Shown here: positions 35,204-43,609 of the stretch, in pieces
Layout: each line of letters begins with the position of its first letter
Numbering within the stretch: the stretch's first letter is position 1
Notes under the pieces: generated by a model
Databases searched by the model: none
Told to the model about the DNA's origin: nothing
The model's input: only the letters and a program-made list of their open reading frames with translations
Made by a program: the position numbers and the translations under genes
Assembly: GCA_021324545.1 (NCBI GenBank)
Contig: JAJPIX010000003.1
Span: 1 to 55,789 of the forward strand
Length of the DNA: 55,789 nt
Direction of reading: 5' to 3'
From: Alphaproteobacteria bacterium
GTDB lineage: Bacteria; Pseudomonadota; Alphaproteobacteria; Micropepsales; Micropepsaceae

Positions 35204-35812
35204 GTGCGCAGGCTCGATGACGACGACGATGACAAGGACGACAAGTCGGAAAGCGCCGAACCGGAGTTGAAGCAGTCGCCGGTGGCGCAGGCGCTGTTCA
35301 AGTCGCGCACGGTGCTGATTTTCGGCGAGGTGGATATGAAGCTCGCCGAGCGGGTGACCGCCCAGCTGCTGGCGCATGCCGCCGAAGGCGACGGCGACAT
35401 CCGCGTGATCATCAACTCGCCCGGAGGCCATGTGGAATCCGGCGACACGATTCACGACGTGATCCGCTTTGTCGGACCGCGGGTGAAGATGATCGGCACC
35501 GGCTGGGTGGCGAGCGCCGGCGCGCATATTTATCTGGGCGCGGACCGGGAAAACCGCTTCTGCCTGCCAAACACGCGCTTCCTGCTGCACCAGCCGCTGG
35601 GGGGCGTGCGCGGACAGGCCTCCGACATCTCGATCGAGGCGGAAGAGATCCTGAAGATGCGCGAACGAATCAACCGGCTGATCGCGCGCGAGACGGGCCA
35701 GCCTTATGAAAAAATCGTGCGCGATACCGAGCGCAATTTCTGGATGAGCGCGGAAGAGGCCAGAGCCTATGGCATCGTCGCGCGCATCATCAACAAGGCC
35801 GACGAGGTGTGA
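35204..35812 (+). CDS. ClpP-like protease subunit with altered triad
   Basis: 202 residues, GTG start with AGGAG 10 nt upstream. The N-terminus is unusual: a run of Asp and Lys (DDDDDDKDDK) instead of the normal propeptide. ClpP core elements are present: nucleophile S104 in GWVASAGAHIY, His H129 in FLLHQPLGG and the handle GQASDISIEAEEIL. The third triad position, an Asp in E. coli (ERDRF), is N178 here (TERNFWMSAEEA). The fold should assemble, but catalysis may be reduced or use another acid. This form recurs in alphaproteobacterial ClpP paralogues. The GH13 gene overlaps its stop (GTGA). Confidence 0.85.
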   Translation: MRRLDDDDDDKDDKSESAEPELKQSPVAQALFKSRTVLIFGEVDMKLAERVTAQLLAHAAEGDGDIRVIINSPGGHVESGDTIHDVIRFVGPRVKMIGTGWVASAGAHIYLGADRENRFCLPNTRFLLHQPLGGVRGQASDISIEAEEILKMRERINRLIARETGQPYEKIVRDTERNFWMSAEEARAYGIVARIINKADEV

Positions 35813-37407
35813 GCGGCGGGACGCCCTGGTGGAAGGGCGCGACGATCTATCAGGTCTATATCCGCAGTTTCTGCGATGCCGACGGCGATGGCTACGGCGA
35901 TTTCAAGGGCCTGACCGGAAAGCTCGACTACATCGCCTCGCTGGGCGTGGACGGCGTGTGGCTCTCGCCCATCCATCCGTCGCCCAATCGCGATTGGGGC
36001 TATGACGTTTCCGACTACGACGGCGTGCATCCCGATTACGGCACGCAGGCCGATTTTGACGCGCTTTTGGGGGAAGCCCATGCGCGCGGCCTGAAGGTCA
36101 TGACAGACGAGGTGCTCGCGCACACCTCTGATGAGCATCCGTGGTTCCGCGACAGCCTGGATCGCGGCCCGAAATCCGACTGGTATGTGTGGGCCGCGCC
36201 CAAGCCGGATGGAACCGCGCCCAACAACTGGCTTTCGGCGTTTGGCGGCCCGGCATGGTCATACCAGCCGGCGCGCCGGCAGCATTACCACCACAAGTTC
36301 CTGCGGCAGCAGCCGAAACTGAGCTGGCGCAATCCGGATGCGAAGGCGGCGGCGCTCGCGGTTCTCGACACCTGGCTCAGGCGCGGCGTGGACGGATTCC
36401 GGCTCGATGTGGCCAACGCCTATCTCCACGATCCGACGCTGAAGGACAACCCGCCGGTGCCCGAAAACCAGCGCAATGCGCAGAGCTGGGTGCGCGCGGA
36501 AAACCTTCAGTTTCATTTTCACGACTCGAACCTGCCGGAGAACCTCGAGGTCCTGAACGAAATCCGCTCCCTGGTGGAGCGATATCCGGACCGCTTCGTG
36601 ATGGGCGAGTTTTCGGAAGAAGCCGAACGCTGCGGCTCATATTCGTCGCCAAACGAGGGCCTGCATTCCGGTTACAGCTTTCCCCTCCTGAATGCGCACG
36701 AGCTCGAGCCCGGCTTCATTCGCGAGCATTTCGCGATGCTGGCCAGGTTCCCGCTTCATTGGCCGTCCATCGCCTTCTCCAATCACGATGTGCCGCGCAC
36801 GGTTACGCGCTTTGGCGGCAGGAACGCCCCGCCCGGGATTGCAAAGCTGATGCTCGCGCTTCTGCTTTCGCTCAGAGGCACCGCGCTGCTCTATCAGGGC
36901 GAGGAGCTTGGCCTGCCGCAGGCGGAGCTTCGGCGCGACCAGCTGCGCGATCCGGTCGGCGATCTCTATTATCCCTGGTACAAGGGCCGCGACGGCTGCC
37001 GCACGCCCATGCCATGGGATGCCGGGGCGCCCAATCTCGGCTTCACGACCGGCACGCCCTGGCTGCCGCTCTGGCCTGCGCACAAGCCGCTTGCCGTATC
37101 CGCGCAGGTGAAGGATGCAAATTCGACGCTGAATTTTGCGCGAAGGATCCTGACGGTCCGGAAGCAGAGCGCGGCGCTCCGGCTGGGGGACATCGAATTT
37201 GTGGATGCGCCGGCGCCGATCCTGGCCTTTACGCGCGCCTGTGAAAACGAGCGTGTTCTGTGCGTCTTCAACATGAGCAAGGATGCCGCCGGCTTCGCGA
37301 GCGGCGCATTGACGGCGGCAAACGCGCTGATCGCCAACGGAAACGCCACGCTTCGGAATGGCCGGCTGGACCTTGGCCCTTATGGCGCCTGGCTAGCCCG
37401 CATCTGA
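35809..37407 (+). CDS. GH13 alpha-glucosidase
   Basis: 532-residue family GH13 alpha-amylase-superfamily enzyme acting on short alpha-glucosides. GTG start 35809 overlaps the ClpP-like stop. Region I is in the GWYDVSDY-type segment (YDVSDYDGVHPDYG). The nucleophile is D200 in VDGFRLDVANAYLHD, the acid/base is E267 in VMGEFSEE, and the third carboxylate is D327 in FSNHDVPR. The domain order and length suggest an oligo-glucosidase (GH13_23 or 17-like, AglA type) rather than an amylase. No signal peptide is visible, so it acts in the cytosol. The 3' end overlaps the convergent SufU-like gene by 15 bp. Confidence 0.93.
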   Translation: MSGGTPWWKGATIYQVYIRSFCDADGDGYGDFKGLTGKLDYIASLGVDGVWLSPIHPSPNRDWGYDVSDYDGVHPDYGTQADFDALLGEAHARGLKVMTDEVLAHTSDEHPWFRDSLDRGPKSDWYVWAAPKPDGTAPNNWLSAFGGPAWSYQPARRQHYHHKFLRQQPKLSWRNPDAKAAALAVLDTWLRRGVDGFRLDVANAYLHDPTLKDNPPVPENQRNAQSWVRAENLQFHFHDSNLPENLEVLNEIRSLVERYPDRFVMGEFSEEAERCGSYSSPNEGLHSGYSFPLLNAHELEPGFIREHFAMLARFPLHWPSIAFSNHDVPRTVTRFGGRNAPPGIAKLMLALLLSLRGTALLYQGEELGLPQAELRRDQLRDPVGDLYYPWYKGRDGCRTPMPWDAGAPNLGFTTGTPWLPLWPAHKPLAVSAQVKDANSTLNFARRILTVRKQSAALRLGDIEFVDAPAPILAFTRACENERVLCVFNMSKDAAGFASGALTAANALIANGNATLRNGRLDLGPYGAWLARI

Positions 37408-37824
37408 CTCCTCGAAGGCCGAAAGCACCGCGTCCAGCGGCAGCAGCACGCAGCGGTGGCGGTTGCGGTGCTCGACGGCGCCTGCAAACGCGGCGAAGGC
37501 AGAAAAGGGCGCTGCCGGCGGCGGCGTTTTCGCCACCAGCATTTGTGCAATCTCGTTGGCGAGCCGCTCCACATCGTCCCGGCTTGCGCCCTTCAACGCA
37601 TTCCCAAGAATGGAGGCGGACGCCTGCGTGAGCACGCAGGCTTTCGTTTCATGGGCCATGGCGCTCACACGGCCGGCTTCGTCCAGCGCCAGGTCAACCG
37701 TCACCCTGTCGCCGCAGGCCGGATTGAACGCGGTGCCCGTAACGTGAGGGCCATCCAGACGGCCCGCGCCATGTGCATCGGCGGCGAGCCGCAAAATCTC
37801 CTTGCGGTAGAGGGGGTCGCTCAT
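37393..37824 (-). CDS. Second SufU/NifU-N-like scaffold protein
   Basis: 143 residues from ATG 37824, overlapping the upstream fusion gene's stop by four bases. Cys and Asp residues match the SufU ligand set: NPACGDRVTVDL, ACVLTQASASILG and a C-terminal HRCVLLPLDAV. It differs from the suf-operon SufU by a divergent C-terminus and lacks the RVKC block. Likely Fe-S or sulfur transfer, perhaps to a molybdenum hydroxylase, inferred from the neighbouring Moco-type fusion. No structure-based evidence is available. Convergent with the GH13 gene (15-bp overlap). Confidence 0.82.
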   Translation of the reverse strand: MSDPLYRKEILRLAADAHGAGRLDGPHVTGTAFNPACGDRVTVDLALDEAGRVSAMAHETKACVLTQASASILGNALKGASRDDVERLANEIAQMLVAKTPPPAAPFSAFAAFAGAVEHRNRHRCVLLPLDAVLSAFEESDAG

Positions 37825-39425
37825 CGCGCGGACCATCGGGCCAGATCGGCGGGCGTGTCGATATCGGTCAGCGGGCCATCGTGATCGGCTTCCACGTCGC
37901 AGACATATTCGCCATAGAGTCCCATCAGCGATTTGGCGCCCACATCGCCCTCCAGCGTCATTATCTCGGGGAAGAACCGCCGCGCCCAGAGGACCGGATT
38001 GCCCCGGCGGCCGTGACGTGTGGCCACGCAGATCGCGCGGCCCTCGGCGGGATTGAAGGCGGCCGCCAGCTTCTCGATCAGGCAGGCGCCGATGTCCGGC
38101 ATGTCGGCCAGCAATACCACGGCGCCATCGCAATCAGGCGGAACCGCCTTCAGGCCGCACTTCAGCGACTCGCTCAAGCCTTTTGAATAGTCGCGGTTTT
38201 CAACGATCTCGATCTCCAGCCCCCGAAGCGCCTGTTCAACCGCAGCCGCCCCCGCGCCCGTGACGACAATCACCGGACGAGCGCTGCTGGCCAGGGCCGC
38301 CTCGACGGCATGGCGCACCAGCGGCTTGCCCTGCACATCCGCCAGAAGCTTGGGACTGCCCATGCGCGAAGCGCGGCCAGCGGCGAGAATCACAGCTGCG
38401 ATTTTCGGCGCATGGGGCAGGGACTCGTTTTCCGCGCGCGGCTGCGGGCGGCCGCTGATTTCCGTAAGAAGCCCGCCAACGCCCATGCTTGGGATTTCGT
38501 GACGGCCGACAGGCAGGCCGGCCATCAGCCGCCAGAGGACGAAATCAAATCCGTTGAGCTTGGGCGAGCGCGCGCAGCCGGGGAGGCCCACAACGGCCGA
38601 CCGGCCCAGCTTGCCGATCAACAGCAGATTGCCGGGGTCCACCGGCATCCCGAAATGCTCGACCGAGCCTCCAGCCTGAACGAGGGCGGCGGGGATGGCA
38701 TCGCGGCGGTCGGAAATTGCGCTGGCGCCAAACACCAGAATGGGATCGCATCCCGATTCTTTGGCTCGGCTCATCGCGCCCGCAATGGCCTGCGTCTCAT
38801 GCGCGACACATTCTTCGAAAACGAGAGAGGAGCCGAGGTCTTTCAGCCGTGCTGCGATGGCGTCGCGGGCCTTGTCGAGCAGCGATGGCTTCATGCCGGT
38901 GAGGGTCGTGAGGATCAGAGCTGCGTCATGCGGCCTGAATGGCGCAACCGCGATGGCGCCACCCGAAAGGGCCGCCTCCGCACGCTGCACCGATGTCTCG
39001 GGCGCGGCATAAGGAATGATTTTTACGGTCGCCAGCATCTGACCGGCGGCCACGCGCGCAAAAGGCGAAAGCGTGGCCAGCGTGATCGATTCGTCGATGG
39101 CATTCAGCGCATCGATCCGCCCGGCATCAATCAGCGCGACACCGCCGGCTTCGGCGAAGAGATTGGCGCGGCCGGTGAACGCCGCGGCGACGCGGACGCC
39201 GGCGCCCGCGGCGGCCCTGGCAATCCGCGAAGCCGCCTCGTCTTCGCGCACGTCGCCCCGTTCCAGCCGCGCGACCGTAACGTCCTTCCATCCGGCCTTG
39301 CGGAGGGCGGCGATGTCGTCCGGCGAAAGCAGCCGGCCCTTTTTGAGAAAGAGGCCGTCCACCCGGATCGAGTGCGCAAGAATTGCGCCCTCGGCGTTCT
39401 CGACGGGACACGGACCAAACTGCAT
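37821..39425 (-). CDS. MoeA-like/MobA-like (MocA-type) two-domain fusion
   Basis: 534 residues. The N-terminal half (about 1-330) is a molybdopterin-binding, MoeA-like domain with VFGASAISDRRD and GLPGCARSPKLNGFD segments. The C-terminal part (about 345-534) is a nucleotidyltransferase of the MobA/MocA type with AAVILAAGRASRMGSPKLLA (nucleotide-binding loop) and VVLLADMPDIGACLIEKL. Such fusions serve cofactor maturation for xanthine-dehydrogenase-type molybdenum enzymes, by making the CMP/GMP dinucleotide form. It starts 9 bp after the histidine kinase gene and overlaps the SufU-like gene, so all four genes from the response regulator on appear co-transcribed. Confidence 0.88.
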   Translation of the reverse strand: MQFGPCPVENAEGAILAHSIRVDGLFLKKGRLLSPDDIAALRKAGWKDVTVARLERGDVREDEAASRIARAAAGAGVRVAAAFTGRANLFAEAGGVALIDAGRIDALNAIDESITLATLSPFARVAAGQMLATVKIIPYAAPETSVQRAEAALSGGAIAVAPFRPHDAALILTTLTGMKPSLLDKARDAIAARLKDLGSSLVFEECVAHETQAIAGAMSRAKESGCDPILVFGASAISDRRDAIPAALVQAGGSVEHFGMPVDPGNLLLIGKLGRSAVVGLPGCARSPKLNGFDFVLWRLMAGLPVGRHEIPSMGVGGLLTEISGRPQPRAENESLPHAPKIAAVILAAGRASRMGSPKLLADVQGKPLVRHAVEAALASSARPVIVVTGAGAAAVEQALRGLEIEIVENRDYSKGLSESLKCGLKAVPPDCDGAVVLLADMPDIGACLIEKLAAAFNPAEGRAICVATRHGRRGNPVLWARRFFPEIMTLEGDVGAKSLMGLYGEYVCDVEADHDGPLTDIDTPADLARWSAR

Positions 39426-39434
39426 GGAACGAGA

Positions 39435-40799
39435 TTACGCGGCGGCCACAGTTCTCGGCAAACGGAGCCGGGCGCGCAAACCGCCCTCGGGCCTGTTCTC
39501 CAGCACCACGCTTCCGCCGTGGCCCTCGGCGATGGCCTTGACCAGCGTCAGACCGAGGCCCGATCCGCCTGTTTCCGTGCTGCGCGAGGATTCCAGCCGC
39601 ACAAACGGCTCGAACACCCGGGCCTTGTCCGAATCCGAAATCCCCGGTCCTTCATCCTCCACGACGACGTCATACTGATCGGCGCCATTTTCCAGGAAGA
39701 CATCGGCGCGCTTGCCATAGGCCACCGCATTCTCGATCAGGTTTCGCACGGCGCGGCGGATTTCATTGGGCCGGCACGATGCGGGCGCCGGCGAATGGGC
39801 GCGCCAGGTCACGGGCTCGCCCAGATCGTCAAGGTCGCTGCAAACGCTTTCCACGAGCGCCGACAGGTCCACCGTGCGCATCTGTTCGCCGCCGGTGCCT
39901 TTTGCCGCCGAAAGGACCGCCTCGGTCAGCGCCTGCAATTCGTCGAGATTTTTCTGAAGCCGGTCGCGGAGTTCCCCGTCTTCGATGAACTCGGTGTTGA
40001 TGCGAAGCGCCGTGATCGGCGTGCGCAAGTCATGACCGACCGCAGACAGCAGCTGGCGATGGCTTTGCAACGTGCGCGCCACCTGATCGGTCATGGCATT
40101 GAACGCCGCCGCCGCGCGCTTGACATCTTCCGGGCCCTCCTCGGGGACATGCCGGGCCGATCCGCCGCGGGCGGCCTCCCACGCCGCCGCGGCAAGCTCC
40201 GACAGCGGCCGCGCCACGCGGCGGGCAATCAGGGCGCCGGCCGCCGACGCCGTGAGGATGGCGACAATCGCCGCGATCGTGATCTGCATCGGCCATGGCG
40301 GTTCGGGCGGTTCGAAGAATGTGGCCACAAGTTGCGTGCGCCGCACGACCGGAACCATGATCTCGATCACCGGCCGCGTGCCATTGGAGGGTTTGGGTAT
40401 GACCTCTCCTGGCCGCGGCGCGCGCAACCGGACGAACACCGCCTCGCGATCGCGCTTGGGCGGCAGCACCGAGCGAATGCGCGTTGCGATCTGGTTTTCC
40501 TGGCTGTCCATCGTGCCTGTCAGGGGCCGGCCGTGATGCATGCTGAAGTGCAGCAGCGGGGTGCTCATGGCGCGCGCGGCGGCATCGCGTTCCTTTGCGG
40601 GGATGGCGCTCAACACCGCCGCGGCGGAGTTGACGCGATCAAGCAGGCGATCCGTCACGGACGTTCGCGCCGCCTGCCGGTCGGCGATGGTGAACCACAC
40701 CGCCACGCCGACATTGGAGATGAGCACGGCAGCGGCCGTTACGACGACAAGCTGCGCGCCAAGCGTGCGCGGCAAAAGCCCGCGCGTGAACAATTTCAT
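39435..40799 (-). CDS. Sensor histidine kinase
   Basis: 454 residues, inner-membrane. TM1 is about residues 15-36 and TM2 about 170-192, bounding a periplasmic loop of about 130 residues, followed by a HAMP linker. The H-box is LLSAVGHDLRTPI with phosphoacceptor H256. The ATPase domain shows RAVRNLIENAVAYGKR (N box), VEDEGPGISDSDKARVFEPF (G1/F) and GSGLGLTLVKAIAEGHGG (G2). The upstream response regulator's stop overlaps the start (ATGA), so they form a pair. The signal sensed is unknown. Confidence 0.94.
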   Translation of the reverse strand: MKLFTRGLLPRTLGAQLVVVTAAAVLISNVGVAVWFTIADRQAARTSVTDRLLDRVNSAAAVLSAIPAKERDAAARAMSTPLLHFSMHHGRPLTGTMDSQENQIATRIRSVLPPKRDREAVFVRLRAPRPGEVIPKPSNGTRPVIEIMVPVVRRTQLVATFFEPPEPPWPMQITIAAIVAILTASAAGALIARRVARPLSELAAAAWEAARGGSARHVPEEGPEDVKRAAAAFNAMTDQVARTLQSHRQLLSAVGHDLRTPITALRINTEFIEDGELRDRLQKNLDELQALTEAVLSAAKGTGGEQMRTVDLSALVESVCSDLDDLGEPVTWRAHSPAPASCRPNEIRRAVRNLIENAVAYGKRADVFLENGADQYDVVVEDEGPGISDSDKARVFEPFVRLESSRSTETGGSGLGLTLVKAIAEGHGGSVVLENRPEGGLRARLRLPRTVAAA

Positions 40800-41518
40800 T
40801 CGACCGTCGGCTCCATAGCGAACATGTAACCGCCGCCCCACACGGTCTTAATATAGCGCGGATTTTTCGGGTCCGGCTCGATCTTCTTGCGCAACCGGCT
40901 GACATGATTGTCGATCGAGCGGTCAAAAAGCTCGGCTTCCCGGCCTTTGGTCAGGTCGAGGAGCTGATTGCGGGTCAGCGCGATCTTGGGCCGCTCGAGC
41001 ATGGCCTGGAGGAGGCGGAATTCGCCGCTGGACAGCGGCATCGCAAGGCCGTCCTTGCCGATCAGCTCGCGCTGGCCGACATCCAGCGTCCAGTCGCCGA
41101 AATGGATGCGCTCGGCCTCCGGCGGGCGCTGGCGCGGCGGCAACGCCTGCGTGCGGCGAAGCACGGCGGCGACCCGCGCGATCAGTTCCCGCGGGCTGAA
41201 GGGCTTTGGAATGTAGTCGTCGGCGCCCATTTCAAGACCGATGATGCGATCCACTTCTTCGCCGCGTGCGGTGAGCAGGATGACCGGAATCTGGGTCGTT
41301 TCGCGGATATACCGGCAAAGGCTCAGCCCGTCTTCGCCCGGCATCATGATGTCGAGCACGACAAGATCGATGGCGGCTGCCTTCATGACCTTTCGGGCAA
41401 CAAGCGCGTCCGCCGCCGTGGTCGCCCGATAGCCGTGCTCGCGCAGATATCGCGCCAGCGGTTCGCGGATGTCGCGCGCGTCTTCGACCACCAGAATGTG
41501 CGGCTTGGCTTCTTCCAT
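40796..41518 (-). CDS. OmpR-family response regulator
   Basis: 240 residues from ATG 41518. The receiver has phosphoacceptor D56 in LVVLDIMMPGEDG, acidic pair ED at 12-13 and the KPF of the conserved lysine in YIPKPFSPREL. The winged-helix trans_reg_C domain follows (SSGEFRLLQAMLERP, DNHVSRLRKKIEPDPKNPRYIKTVWGGGYMF). It probably regulates its own operon and perhaps the divergent EF-hand gene across 183 bp. A much longer in-frame extension upstream lies in the other gene and is not used. Confidence 0.95.
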   Translation of the reverse strand: MEEAKPHILVVEDARDIREPLARYLREHGYRATTAADALVARKVMKAAAIDLVVLDIMMPGEDGLSLCRYIRETTQIPVILLTARGEEVDRIIGLEMGADDYIPKPFSPRELIARVAAVLRRTQALPPRQRPPEAERIHFGDWTLDVGQRELIGKDGLAMPLSSGEFRLLQAMLERPKIALTRNQLLDLTKGREAELFDRSIDNHVSRLRKKIEPDPKNPRYIKTVWGGGYMFAMEPTVE

Positions 41519-41620
41519 GGCTCCACCTTCGGCGCAAGAATGGCGGAAAGCCCGGCGCCCTGCCAAAAGAATTTGTCGCAAAGTTTGCCGCCGCAGCGGC
41601 GACCGCCTGATTTGCGACCA

Positions 41621-41633
41621 GAAACCGGGTTTC
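41621..41633. promoter_or_regulatory. Palindrome in the divergent regulator/EF-hand promoter region
   Basis: GAAACC-G-GGTTTC is a perfect 6+1+6 dyad, 100 bp before the response-regulator start and 69 bp before the EF-hand start. Two direct TTTG(T/C)CGC repeats at 41572-41579 and 41584-41591, 12 bp apart, lie beside it, the arrangement used by OmpR-type regulators. This is weak sequence-only evidence for operators. Confidence 0.35.
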
Positions 41634-41701
41634 CGGCAAAATTTCGGGACAGAGCCGGCCTTAACTGGCGCCGTGGAAAGGCCCTTGATGGAGACCCGGC
41701 A

Positions 41702-42499
41702 ATGACACGCACCAAATTCGCTTTGCTTCTTGGTACGGCCCTGATTGCAGGCCTTGGGGTTGCGTTCGCGCAGATGGAGGATTCGCGCGCCAGCCTCGGC
41801 ATGGGACAGGAGCGGATGGGCAGCCGCTTCTTCGCCGAATATGACCTCAATCATGACGGCAGGATCACCCGCGACGAGATGAACAAGGCTCTGGCGCAGC
41901 GTTTTGCTTCGACCGCAAAGGGCGGCGCCATGACGCTCGATCAGTTCGAATCCGGCAGGCTTGCGAATTTCCGGCAGGCAGTGGGCCGCGCCTTCCGGCG
42001 GGCGGACTGGAACGGCGATGGAAAGATGAGCCTCGACGAATACATGGCGTCGGAGCGCAGCTATTTTGAATCGCTTGACCGGCAGGGCGCCGGCACGATC
42101 GCCTGCGGCGGTTCGGGACGGTCTGGACGGCGCGGCAGCCGCACGCAGTTTTGCGCCGACAACGATCTCAACCGGGATGGGCAGGTGGCGCGCGCGGAAT
42201 TCGACAAGGCCGCGGCGCAGCGTTTCGCGGCCGCGGCAAAGGGATCGAAGATGCTTGGCGGCGAGCAGTTTTTCCAGATCGCGCTGGGGCGGTTCAAGGC
42301 GTCCAATGCGCGCTATTTCCAGCGGCTCGACGCAAACCATGACGGCAAGCTTTCGCTGGCCGAATATTCCGCGGCGCCCCTGCGCACATTTGCGCGCGCA
42401 GACCGTAACAGCGATGGCGCCATCACGCAGGATGAAATTGGCCGCCGCAGCAACTGGCGACATGCGCAGGCCGGCCGCAAGCCCGGCCAGCCGGGCTAG
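41702..42499 (+). CDS. Secreted EF-hand calcium-binding protein
   Basis: 265 residues, ATG 41702, with a Sec signal peptide (MTRTKFALLLGTALIAGLGVAFA). Five EF-hand loops follow in pairs: DLNHDGRITRDE, DWNGDGKMSLDE, DLNRDGQVARAE, DANHDGKLSLAE and DRNSDGAITQDE, with a Gly/Ser-rich linker between the first two and the rest. Calcium binding in the periplasm is expected, a regulatory or buffering role is guessed. Divergent from the two-component system and convergent with the XdhC gene (4-bp overlap of stops). The C-terminal tail is basic. Confidence 0.92.
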   Translation: MTRTKFALLLGTALIAGLGVAFAQMEDSRASLGMGQERMGSRFFAEYDLNHDGRITRDEMNKALAQRFASTAKGGAMTLDQFESGRLANFRQAVGRAFRRADWNGDGKMSLDEYMASERSYFESLDRQGAGTIACGGSGRSGRRGSRTQFCADNDLNRDGQVARAEFDKAAAQRFAAAAKGSKMLGGEQFFQIALGRFKASNARYFQRLDANHDGKLSLAEYSAAPLRTFARADRNSDGAITQDEIGRRSNWRHAQAGRKPGQPG

Positions 42500-43206
42500 T
42501 CTGTGGCGCGGGCGGCGGTTTGCTCCCGTCCGCCGTCCGTGCGCAGCACCTGTGTCATTTGCGCCAGTATGGAAATCGCGATTTCGGCCGGCGAACGCGC
42601 GCCGATGGCCAGACCGACAGGCCCGTGAAGGCGCAACAGATCCTCGTCCGAAAATCCATGGCGCCTGAGCCGCGCAAGCCGGTTCGCATGCGTCTTCTTC
42701 GAACCGAGCGCGCCGATATAGAAGCAGGGCGAGCGCAGCGCCGACGTCAGCGCCGGGTCGTCAATCTTCGGATCGTGGGTGAGCGCCACCAGCGCGCTGC
42801 GCGGGCCGAGCGGTGCCTTCGCCAGCGCCTGGTCCGGCCAGTCATGCGACAGGGACACGCCGGGAAAGCGCTCGGCCGTGGCGAACGCCGCGCGCGGATC
42901 GATGATGCGCACGCGATAGCCGCCAAGCGCCGCCATCTGCGAAAGCGGCTGGGCGATATGCACCGCGCCGACAATCGCAAGATCGAGCGGCGGGTTGAAC
43001 ACGGCGAGAAACCATGTGTGCCCGCCGATTTCGACCGGTGCGCTCCGGTCGCTGCGCGCGGCCTGGGCGGCGGCCAATCCGAGTTCCGATCGATCTGTGG
43101 CGGGATCGATCAGCCGGTCTTCGCCGGTTTCAAGATCCGTTGCGCGCACAATGGGGCGCCCCGCATTGCGGGCGGCAAGCAGGGCTGCGAGTGTTTCTTT
43201 TTTCAA
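42496..43206 (-). CDS. XdhC-family protein with Rossmann domain
   Basis: 236 residues starting at a TTG (43206) with GAGGA 6 nt upstream, no suitable ATG near. The N-terminal XdhC/CoxI segment is reduced; the C-terminal XdhC_C Rossmann domain is clear (LDLAIVGAVHIAQPLSQMA, RVRIIDPRAAFATAERFP, CFYIGALGSKKTH, GLAIGARSPAEIAISI). The family binds molybdenum cofactor and inserts or sulfurates it for xanthine-dehydrogenase-type enzymes. Lies 79 bp after the small XdhC-N gene. Confidence 0.9.
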   Translation of the reverse strand: MKKETLAALLAARNAGRPIVRATDLETGEDRLIDPATDRSELGLAAAQAARSDRSAPVEIGGHTWFLAVFNPPLDLAIVGAVHIAQPLSQMAALGGYRVRIIDPRAAFATAERFPGVSLSHDWPDQALAKAPLGPRSALVALTHDPKIDDPALTSALRSPCFYIGALGSKKTHANRLARLRRHGFSDEDLLRLHGPVGLAIGARSPAEIAISILAQMTQVLRTDGGREQTAARATD

Positions 43207-43285
43207 GGCAAGTCCTCATCCTCCGACCAGCCCCGGTGAGGCTGCCAAAAAGGCTCCGGCCGGACTTGTCGAAGCGCGAGAAAGC

Positions 43286-43609
43286 CTACACCAGCGGCTC
43301 GACGAAGATCTCGATGTGCCCGCCGCAGGCAAGCCCCACGCTCCAGGCCTGTTCATCGCTGACGCCGAATTCGAGCCTGCGCGTCTTGCCGTCATGCATG
43401 GCGTTCTGTGCTTCCTCGATGACCGCGCCTTCCACGCAGCCGCCGGAAACCGAACCTACGAACGCACCATCGTCGCGCACAGCAAGCTGGCTTCCAGCAG
43501 GCCGCGGGGCAGAGCCCCACGTCCGGACAACCGTTGCGACGGCCACCTTGTGCCCGCCCGACGACCAGTCCGCCGCGGCCTGCAGGACATCCTGTTCGGC
43601 CGGGCTCAT
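43286..43609 (-). CDS. XdhC/CoxI N-terminal domain protein
   Basis: 107 residues equal to the XdhC_CoxI N-terminal domain alone: VATVVRTWGSAPRPAGSQLAV, SVSGGCVEGAVIEEA and CGGHIEIFVEPL. The conserved Cys in GGCVEG is the residue implicated in sulfur handling. It overlaps coxM by ATGA, so it belongs to the cox operon. Together with the 236-aa protein it makes a split XdhC, since most XdhC proteins carry both domains in one chain. Confidence 0.9.
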   Translation of the reverse strand: MSPAEQDVLQAAADWSSGGHKVAVATVVRTWGSAPRPAGSQLAVRDDGAFVGSVSGGCVEGAVIEEAQNAMHDGKTRRLEFGVSDEQAWSVGLACGGHIEIFVEPLV

